11,190 bases of DNA from the NCBI GenBank assembly GCA_027062125.1, contig JAMOTW010000030.1:1-11190 (forward strand), given 5' to 3'. Made by a program: the position numbers and the translations under genes. The notes under the pieces were generated by a model, which was given only the letters and a program-made list of their open reading frames with translations, did not search any database and was not told the origin of the DNA. Below are positions 7,014-11,190 of this stretch, piece by piece. Numbering within the stretch: position 1 is the stretch's first letter; each line of letters starts with the position of its first letter. The DNA comes from Thermococcus sp. GTDB taxonomy: Archaea; Methanobacteriota_B; Thermococci; Thermococcales; Thermococcaceae.

Positions 7014-7024
7014 TTTTAAATGTT
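7014..7024 (-). promoter_or_regulatory. Possible TATA box for the small minus-strand gene
   Basis: Read on the minus strand, ACATTTAAAAC lies about 25 bases before a plausible start near 6993 and 47-57 bases before the preferred ATG. The T/C-rich stretch between the GH57 stop and this box (7035-7069) could end the GH57 transcript. Confidence 0.35.
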
Positions 7025-7069
7025 AGATCCCCCAAACAGGAGGACGAAAGGTTAGGGAAAGGGGAAACA

Positions 7070-8797
7070 TCAGGCTCTATGTTCACACCACTCCCCGTTT
7101 TCCCACTCACCGTGAACCTCGCCCGGGATGTGGCCTGTATCCGCCACGGCCCAGTCGAGGTTGTAGGGCTCAATTAGGGAGCGAAGCTCGCCCCTCAGGT
7201 CGCGCTTTCCAACGTAGAGGGAAGCCCTCGTCACGACGTTGTAGCCGCTGTTGGGGACTTCAGGTCTCAACGCATCAAGCCACGCATTCTCTCCAGTCTC
7301 CCAGCCCTCTAAGGAGGGCATCGCCCCGAGGTTCCAGAGGTGGTAGAGGCTCTCAAAGTTGAGGAGTTTGAGGTACGCCCCCACGAAGAGGCTCTGGAGT
7401 TCACCGCCTTCGAAGTACTCCATCAGCTCAATGAGGGCCTTCGCCATGACCGAGACGTTGCCGAAGGCGACGCGTGTGTCAAGGTTCTCCCAGAAGCGCG
7501 GGCAGGAGTGGTTGGCGAGGAGCATCAGGTAATAAACCCTGCCGAGCCTTAAGGCGTTCCCCTCGCCGTTGGCCGGTTCAAGCACGTAATCGGGAGAGGT
7601 TTCCATGCCGAAGTAGTCGTAGTAGTCCCTGAAGAAAATCCTCGCGTAGCGGACGAGGAACTCCTCCGGATTGGCCCCAAGCTCTTTGAGGCCCTTCAGG
7701 ACGCCGAGGCGGATGGTTCTGTTGAGCTCCCCGAAGAGCCTCGTGAAGGCGACCTTCCAGAGCTGGGAGATTTTCCTGCCGTTCACTTCTCTCGCGAAAA
7801 CCTTTCCATCGATCCTCCTGTATCCCAGCCAGCGGGAGTCGCTCGTCTTGCCGTCCGTGCTCAGGTCGAAGTAGTCGCTCCAGGAGGAGTAGTCCTTAAC
7901 ACCCATCTCGAAGGAGCACTCGCCGTCCAAGCGCTTGAACTCGCCCGAGAGCTTCCTCCTCACGAACTCCACCGCCGAGACCCGTTCGACGCCGTTCCTC
8001 TCAAGTCCGTCCATCCAGGCGGTGAAGCGGTCGAGCTGGGCAGGGTTTCCGAGGAGGCTCTCAAGGTCGCTGGCGGTGAATAGCAGGTAGGGAACGCCCA
8101 GGTTCTCCTTGTGGTCGTCGCGGTAGGCGAGGGTGGCGGACACCAGACCCGGAACATCGAGGGTGTTGAAGGCAAAGGCGTCGCTTATGCCCCACTCCCT
8201 TCCGAAGACGAAGGAGTTTGAATAGCGGTTGCAGGAGTGCTTCGCCTGGGGAAGGTCGTAGAGGAGCTGTCTCTCATCGAGGAGGAAGACCAGCTTCCTG
8301 TCCGTTTGGGACTCGATTATCTGGGCCGTTCTTCTCGTTATCACTGCCTCAGGAAGCCAGTAGCCGATTACGGGCTTGTCCCCAATCAGCGGGGAGTAGA
8401 AGTCGAAGGAAACCCTCGCAAGGATTCTCCCCTCGAACTCGTCGAGGTGTGGGACTATCGGGTGGAAGGGAACCGTCGGAACGGCGTCAAATTTCCGGAG
8501 AAGTTCAACGGTCTCTTCAAATGCACCCTTATGGTAGCGGAGGAGCATCAGAAACGTGAAAGGTTCTATGTCAATGCTCACCCCCTTCATGCGCGAGAGG
8601 GTGTCGGCTATGTGCTCGTAGGAATAGAGCATCGCCCTCGTCCAGTTCTCGCCTTTGACCTCCTCTCCACGGATTTTTATCGCGACGGGGCTCTTCCTCT
8701 CCTCGTACTCTATCGGCTTTGAGCCGTCGCCGTCCTTAACGTAGACGATATCACCGGGCTGGTAGGCGTGGAAGTGATGTGCGTACTTCATCTGCAT
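7070..8797 (-). CDS. Glycoside hydrolase family 57 protein (alpha-glucan-active, exact specificity unknown)
   Basis: The protein has 575 residues and no signal peptide, so it is intracellular. GH57 enzymes act on alpha-glucans by a retaining mechanism (alpha-amylase, 4-alpha-glucanotransferase, branching enzyme, amylopullulanase). The first conserved region is at the N-terminus: HHFHAYQP (7-14). The third is GYWLPEAVI (145-153), whose Glu150 fits the catalytic nucleophile. A fourth-region candidate is FTASDLESLLG (240-250), with Asp244 as likely acid/base. The C-terminal half (about 340-490) is alpha-helical, like GH57 helical domains. The ATG at 8797 lies 4 nt after AGGTGA; the in-frame Met3 codon is the alternative. 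A near-perfect Thermococcales Glycolytic Motif overlaps the predicted transcription start, so control by a Tgr/TrmBL1-type regulator is likely. The gene is not in an operon with other sugar genes. Family membership is firm, the reaction is not. Confidence 0.95.
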   Translation of the reverse strand: MQMKYAHHFHAYQPGDIVYVKDGDGSKPIEYEERKSPVAIKIRGEEVKGENWTRAMLYSYEHIADTLSRMKGVSIDIEPFTFLMLLRYHKGAFEETVELLRKFDAVPTVPFHPIVPHLDEFEGRILARVSFDFYSPLIGDKPVIGYWLPEAVITRRTAQIIESQTDRKLVFLLDERQLLYDLPQAKHSCNRYSNSFVFGREWGISDAFAFNTLDVPGLVSATLAYRDDHKENLGVPYLLFTASDLESLLGNPAQLDRFTAWMDGLERNGVERVSAVEFVRRKLSGEFKRLDGECSFEMGVKDYSSWSDYFDLSTDGKTSDSRWLGYRRIDGKVFAREVNGRKISQLWKVAFTRLFGELNRTIRLGVLKGLKELGANPEEFLVRYARIFFRDYYDYFGMETSPDYVLEPANGEGNALRLGRVYYLMLLANHSCPRFWENLDTRVAFGNVSVMAKALIELMEYFEGGELQSLFVGAYLKLLNFESLYHLWNLGAMPSLEGWETGENAWLDALRPEVPNSGYNVVTRASLYVGKRDLRGELRSLIEPYNLDWAVADTGHIPGEVHGEWENGEWCEHRA

Positions 8798-8799
8798 TG

Positions 8800-8816
8800 T
8801 CTCACCTGGAGTGATA
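8800..8816 (-). promoter_or_regulatory. Thermococcales Glycolytic Motif (TGM) in the GH57 promoter
   Basis: On the plus strand the site reads TCTCAC, five bases, GTGATA, against the known consensus TATCAC-N5-GTGATA: 11 of 12 matches. Tgr (Thermococcus) and TrmBL1 (Pyrococcus) bind this palindrome and repress sugar-catabolic genes when it lies just downstream of the TATA box. Here it spans the predicted start site, the repressing position. The one mismatch falls where the motif overlaps the ribosome binding site. Confidence 0.72.
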
Positions 8817-8825
8817 CATCCTCGT

Positions 8826-8842
8826 CCCTTATTTCCCTTTCG
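8826..8842 (-). promoter_or_regulatory. BRE/TATA candidate for GH57
   Basis: Read on the minus strand, a purine-rich CGAAAGGG is followed by AAATAAGGG. A start about 25 bases downstream falls near 8806, inside the TGM, and gives a leader of under 10 nt. A second candidate, GGTAAAAAT near 8861-8868, would give a longer leader. Confidence 0.45.
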
Positions 8843-8857
8843 GCCCGGAAAAGGAGA

Positions 8858-8877
8858 GCATTTTTACCCATAAATGC
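8858..8877. promoter_or_regulatory. Inverted repeat between divergent promoters
   Basis: GCATTT (8858-8863) and AAATGC (8872-8877) are perfect 6-bp arms around an 8-base spacer. The site lies just upstream of the TATA box of the plus-strand 102-residue gene and behind the GH57 promoter. It could be a regulator site shared by both genes, though chance is possible. Confidence 0.3.
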
Positions 8878-8884
8878 CCGATAA

Positions 8885-8893
8885 GTTAATAAA
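8885..8893 (+). promoter_or_regulatory. TATA box for the 102-residue protein gene
   Basis: GTTAATAAA centred at 8889 predicts a start near 8914. This leaves a leader of about 10 nt that just includes the GGTGGGAGG ribosome binding site (8915-8923). Confidence 0.5.
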
Positions 8894-8923
8894 GGTGTGC
8901 ATCGAAATCCCACCGGTGGGAGG

Positions 8924-9232
8924 ATGGAGCGCGAATTCAGGAAGATTCTGGGCGAAGACCTGGCCAACTATCTCGAACTGATGAGGGCGAAGTTAGCGTT
9001 TGCCGAGGAGCTCTACGGGATAAAGATGAACTACGTCCCGCTCATTACCGAGGGGGAGATAGTAATACTCGACAAGAACGACGGAAAGATCAAGTGGCTC
9101 AAGACGAAGAGACCGCTCACCCTCGAGGAGTTTAAATCCCTAGCGGATAGAATAAAGAAAAACCTCGAGTCAGGCTACGTAGAGATGCTCTTGGCCATGA
9201 ACATGTCCTGCGTCAACGGGCCGGGCGAGTGA
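8924..9232 (+). CDS. Conserved-looking small protein of unknown function (102 residues)
   Basis: I do not recognise a family. From the ATG at 8924 it encodes a soluble, charged protein. The N-terminus is helical (MEREFRKILGEDLANYLELM), the middle looks like a beta hairpin (GEIVILDKNDGKIKWLK, 44-60), and a second helical part (LTLEEFKSLADRIKKNL) follows. It ends in AMNMSCVNGPGE with one cysteine, and there is no signal peptide or membrane helix. The ATG is chosen over the GTG at 8897 because GGTGGGAGG directly precedes it and the earlier start would lie before the predicted transcription start. Codon use matches the GC-rich neighbours, which supports a resident gene. It is divergent from GH57 and has its own promoter; any link with sugar metabolism is speculation. 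Confidence 0.78.
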   Translation: MEREFRKILGEDLANYLELMRAKLAFAEELYGIKMNYVPLITEGEIVILDKNDGKIKWLKTKRPLTLEEFKSLADRIKKNLESGYVEMLLAMNMSCVNGPGE

Positions 9233-9235
9233 GAA

Positions 9236-9246
9236 GGCTTATAAGC
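9236..9246 (+). promoter_or_regulatory. Strong TATA box for a leaderless EamA transporter mRNA
   Basis: The palindrome GCTTATAAGC (9237-9246) follows purine-rich GAGAAG. Its centre is about 25 bases before the ATG at 9267, so transcription should begin at or within a base or two of the start codon. No Shine-Dalgarno sequence precedes that ATG. Confidence 0.7.
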
Positions 9247-9266
9247 TTCCCCTCATACCACCGGCG

Positions 9267-10094
9267 ATGAATCGCTCAGAGGCAGTTCTACTCGGGATAA
9301 CAGCGATATGGGGATTCACCTTCCCCGCCATGAAGGTTAGCCTCGACTACCTTCCGCCGATTCTCTTTCTGGCCTACCGCTTCGGAATAGCATCCCTCCT
9401 GATGCTCATCTTGTTTAGGTCGAAAGTTCTGAGGAGGGAGACGTTCAAGGAGGGGTTCATCCTCGGGCTTACCCTCTTCTTCGGCCACGGCTTCCAGATA
9501 GTCGGCCTGAAGTACACCACAGCCTCGAACTCGGCCTTCATAACGTCCCTCTACGTCGTCTTCACACCGTTCATAGCCTACTTCCTGCTGAGGGACAGGC
9601 TCACGCCCCGGGACGTCTTTTCGCTTGCGACAGCCCTTACCGGCCTCTACTTAATTTCCGGAGCGAGCCTGAACTTCAACTACGGCGACCTGCTCACGGT
9701 CCTCTGTGCCCTCAGCTTCGCCTTCCAGATAGTCCTCGTGCAGAGGTTTGGGGAGAGAGACTACCTCAGCCTGGCCTTCTGGCAGATAACGTGGAACTTC
9801 GTCTTTTCCCTCGCCTTCGCGCTCCTCTTCGAGCCCCCCGTCGTTCCAACGGATCCGCTGCCCTGGGCTGGGATCCTGTACACCTCGATCTTCGCGACGG
9901 TCATAGCGTTCACACTTCAGATAAAGCACCAGAGGAACACGAAGGCCCACAAGGCGGCCCTCATATACTCAGCAGAGCCTATATTCGGGCATATTTCCGC
10001 TTTTCTAACGATAGGGGAGGTACTCAGCCCCAAAGGCTACCTCGGGGCGCTCCTGATAATGGCAGGCATCTGGAACGAGATAAGGAAGAACTAA
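9267..10094 (+). CDS. EamA-family (DMT superfamily) membrane transporter
   Basis: The protein has 275 residues and ten likely transmembrane helices in two homologous EamA halves (about 4-132 and 138-272). Each half ends with the family pattern: FITSLYVVFTPFIAYFLLRD (91-110) in the first, and SAEPIFGHISAFLTIGE (235-251) followed by YLGALLIMAGI in the second. Family members export or import small metabolites such as amino acids or nucleotide-like compounds in the cytoplasmic membrane; the substrate cannot be inferred here. The length is normal. The start at 9267 fits a leaderless transcript. The gene lies 34 bases after the 102-residue gene's stop codon but has its own strong promoter, so an operon is not required. 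It is followed by an inverted repeat and T-rich DNA. Confidence 0.95.
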   Translation: MNRSEAVLLGITAIWGFTFPAMKVSLDYLPPILFLAYRFGIASLLMLILFRSKVLRRETFKEGFILGLTLFFGHGFQIVGLKYTTASNSAFITSLYVVFTPFIAYFLLRDRLTPRDVFSLATALTGLYLISGASLNFNYGDLLTVLCALSFAFQIVLVQRFGERDYLSLAFWQITWNFVFSLAFALLFEPPVVPTDPLPWAGILYTSIFATVIAFTLQIKHQRNTKAHKAALIYSAEPIFGHISAFLTIGEVLSPKGYLGALLIMAGIWNEIRKN

Positions 10095-10095
10095 G

Positions 10096-10111
10096 CTTTT
10101 CTAATGAAAAG
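10096..10111 (+). terminator. Inverted repeat after the EamA transporter gene
   Basis: CTTTTC and GAAAAG form 6-bp arms around TAAT, starting one base after the stop codon, with A/T-rich DNA downstream including TTTTT at 10122-10126. It may end the transporter mRNA; the GAAAAG arm may also serve as BRE for the next promoter. Confidence 0.35.
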
Positions 10112-10121
10112 TTAATAAATA
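10112..10121 (+). promoter_or_regulatory. TATA box for the 122-residue protein gene
   Basis: TTAATAAATA, preceded by purine-rich GAAAAG, predicts a start near 10141. The ribosome binding site GGAGGTGA (10143-10150) then lies at the very 5' end of the mRNA, 5 nt before the ATG at 10156. Confidence 0.6.
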
Positions 10122-10155
10122 TTTTTGTGCAAATTAGTCATTGGAGGTGATGGCT

Positions 10156-10524
10156 ATGGTGCAGGCATACATAAAGGAGAAGACCAAGGAGTTCACGAAG
10201 GAGGAGAAGGAGAAGCGCTACAAGTACCTCGGAAAGGAGGTTCTCGATGTCGGCGATCCCGGACTGGACAGCATTCCCGAGTTCTACGGCATAGCAAACG
10301 CCATATGGCGCGACTGGAAGGAAGGGGAGATAAGCACAAAGACCGCCCTCGGCAGGCTCGCGCTTCTCAAACTGCTCACATACAAGAGCAAGAACAAAAA
10401 GATCGCCGACGTTCCGGAGGAGGACCTCGAGGAGGTCAGGAAGTTCATCGACTACGTGAGGCAGGTCATAAAGAACGAGAGCAGGAGAAGGGGCGAGCCA
10501 GAGGAGGAGCGCTCCGAGGAGTGA
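10156..10524 (+). CDS. Highly charged small protein of unknown function (122 residues)
   Basis: I do not recognise a family. The protein is soluble and very rich in Lys, Glu and Arg. The N-terminus (MVQAYIKEKTKEFTKEEKEK) and C-terminus (last ~20 residues, mostly Glu/Arg/Ser) are low-complexity charged stretches. They flank a folded-looking helical core: GLDSIPEFYGIANAIWRDWKEG (36-57), TALGRLALLKLLTYKS (63-78) and EEDLEEVRKFIDYVRQVI (88-105). There is no membrane helix, signal peptide or cysteine. The ATG at 10156 is chosen because GGAGGTGA ends 5 nt before it; the GTG and ATG at 10147 and 10150 overlap that site. Its strong promoter and ribosome binding site suggest good expression. It precedes ileS but is separated by 211 bases and a separate promoter. 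A nucleic-acid or ribosome-associated role would fit the charge but is only a guess. Confidence 0.85.
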   Translation: MVQAYIKEKTKEFTKEEKEKRYKYLGKEVLDVGDPGLDSIPEFYGIANAIWRDWKEGEISTKTALGRLALLKLLTYKSKNKKIADVPEEDLEEVRKFIDYVRQVIKNESRRRGEPEEERSEE

Positions 10525-10543
10525 AGTTTGGGTTTTTAAACTT
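10524..10543 (+). terminator. Weak hairpin/T-tract after the 122-residue gene
   Basis: AAGTTT and AAACTT are 6-bp arms around GGGTTTTT, overlapping the last base of the stop codon. The T5 in the loop could end transcription. The next ~60 bases are C/T-rich with no gene, until the ileS promoter. Confidence 0.35.
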
Positions 10544-10595
10544 TCCCGTTCCCCTTCCCTTTCAACGCACCTTTGAGGGAAGCGACCTCCTATCC

Positions 10596-10610
10596 AAAAA
10601 CCTTATAAGG
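10596..10610 (+). promoter_or_regulatory. BRE/TATA promoter of ileS
   Basis: AAAAA followed by the palindrome CCTTATAAGG (10601-10610) is a strong archaeal promoter. The predicted start is near 10630. This gives a leader of about 105 nt, long for this organism group, in which most leaders in the window are under 60 nt. Confidence 0.65.
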
Positions 10611-10637
10611 GAAGTTCCCAACTTTGGCCCGATACCC

Positions 10638-10685
10638 ATGAGGGGGGAGTGTTTTATCCTTCGCTTCGCCCGTTTCGCGGCTTAG
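10638..10685 (+). other. 15-codon upstream ORF in the ileS leader
   Basis: An ATG about 8 nt after the predicted transcription start opens a short frame, MRGECFILRFARFAA, that stops at 10685, 50 bases before the ileS ATG. It has no Shine-Dalgarno sequence and one Ile codon. It may be a near-leaderless leader peptide, or chance. Confidence 0.25.
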
Positions 10686-10735
10686 TCTCCCCTGTTCTGG
10701 GTTAGCCTTTACTATCACTTCTGGAGGGGTTTTCA

Positions 10736-11190
10736 ATGATTAAAGAGCCGGAGTTTAGGGAGTACAACCCAGGGAAGCTTGAGGAGAAGATAGAGCGCTT
10801 TTGGAAGGAGAAGAACACCTACGAGAAGGTCAAGGCGAGCAGGGCCAACGGTCCAAAGTACTACTTCCTCGACGGGCCGCCCTACGTCAGCGGTGCAATA
10901 CACCTCGGAACGGCCTGGAACAAGATCATCAAGGACATGGTGATAAGGTTCAGGACGATGCAGGGCTACAACGTGAGGAGACAGCCTGGCTTCGACATGC
11001 ACGGCCTCCCGATAGAGGTTAAGGTCGAGCAGGCCCTCGGCTTGAAGACCAAGAAGGACATAGAGACCGAAATAGGCGTTGACGAGTTCATAAGGAAGTG
11101 TAAGGAGTTCGCCCTCAACAACCTGAAGATAATGACAGAGCAGTTCAAGCAGCTCGGCATCTGGATGGACTGGGACAACCCCTACATGAC
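10736..11190 (+). CDS. ileS: Isoleucyl-tRNA synthetase, N-terminal 151 residues (3'-partial)
   Basis: The protein charges tRNA-Ile with isoleucine in the cytosol. The window ends inside the gene. Visible landmarks of the class Ia catalytic domain are YYFLDGPPYVSGAIHLGTAW (42-61), in which HLGT (56-59) is the HIGH-type ATP-binding motif, and GFDMHGLPIEVKVE (85-98). The wording GAIHLGTAWNKIIKD is characteristic of IleRS rather than ValRS or LeuRS. The start at 10736 is fixed by GGAGGGG (10723-10729), 6 nt upstream. The editing domain and KMSKS loop lie beyond the window. Codon use is like that of the other resident genes. The long leader with a short ORF hints at possible translational control; nothing like a bacterial T-box is seen. 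Confidence 0.97.
   Translation, partial: MIKEPEFREYNPGKLEEKIERFWKEKNTYEKVKASRANGPKYYFLDGPPYVSGAIHLGTAWNKIIKDMVIRFRTMQGYNVRRQPGFDMHGLPIEVKVEQALGLKTKKDIETEIGVDEFIRKCKEFALNNLKIMTEQFKQLGIWMDWDNPYM

Noticed and set aside
8237..8722. 161-codon plus-strand frame inside GH57
   Set aside because: It is antisense to conserved GH57 regions, and its amino-acid composition is typical of a shadow frame.
10125..10685. 186-codon plus-strand frame overlapping the 122-residue gene
   Set aside because: It has low-complexity Arg/Gly/Gln sequence in a frame shifted from a gene with a good promoter and ribosome binding site.
10611..10735. T-box-like tRNA-sensing leader before ileS
   Set aside because: T-boxes are bacterial, and no T-box consensus or specifier stem is visible.
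1..11190. CRISPR arrays, tRNA/rRNA genes, insertion sequences
   Set aside because: No regularly spaced repeats, cloverleaf-like sequence, transposase or terminal inverted repeats were found by reading both strands.

Overview
The window most likely comes from a hyperthermophilic archaeon of the order Thermococcales, probably Thermococcus. The coding sequence is GC-rich and uses many AGG, ATA, GAG and AAG codons. Promoters look like archaeal BRE/TATA boxes, ribosome binding sites are strong GGAGGTG types, and ends are T-rich. The gene set also fits: an intein-containing class II ribonucleotide reductase, a thpR-cca pair, a GH57 enzyme and an archaeal-type IleRS. The species cannot be named from sequence alone.

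Left part (1-3421). The window opens inside an intein that interrupts a vitamin B12-dependent ribonucleotide reductase (nrdJ). The intein ends at 999 with a canonical His-Asn|Thr splice junction. The rest of the reductase runs to 2826 and ends in a cysteine-rich zinc-ribbon-like tail. A purine-type phosphoribosyltransferase with its own promoter follows. Both genes serve nucleotide supply.

Island (about 3422-4840). An AT-rich block holds two unrecognised genes in one unit. The first encodes a secreted protein with a glycine-zipper segment and a tryptophan-rich segment. The second encodes a four-helix membrane protein that starts 9 nt after the first gene's stop codon. Composition changes sharply just after the signal-peptide codons. 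This is the best candidate for an undescribed system, possibly a secreted membrane-active protein with its protective or anchoring partner, but no function is proven.

Centre (4898-6826). thpR (RNA 2',3'-cyclic phosphodiesterase / 2'-5' ligase family) and cca (CCA-adding enzyme) form a tight operon for RNA 3'-end metabolism. A possible small gene on the minus strand overlaps the 3' end of cca.

Right part (7070-11190). A minus-strand GH57 glycoside hydrolase has, right at its predicted transcription start, an 11-of-12 match to the Thermococcales Glycolytic Motif, the site bound by Tgr/TrmBL1-type sugar-responsive regulators. This suggests a role in maltodextrin or starch use. Divergent from it lie a small conserved-looking protein, a leaderless EamA-family transporter, a charged 122-residue protein and the start of ileS. 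ileS has a leader of about 105 nt that contains a 15-codon ORF.

No tRNA, rRNA, CRISPR array or insertion sequence was seen. No gap between genes exceeds 300 bases.
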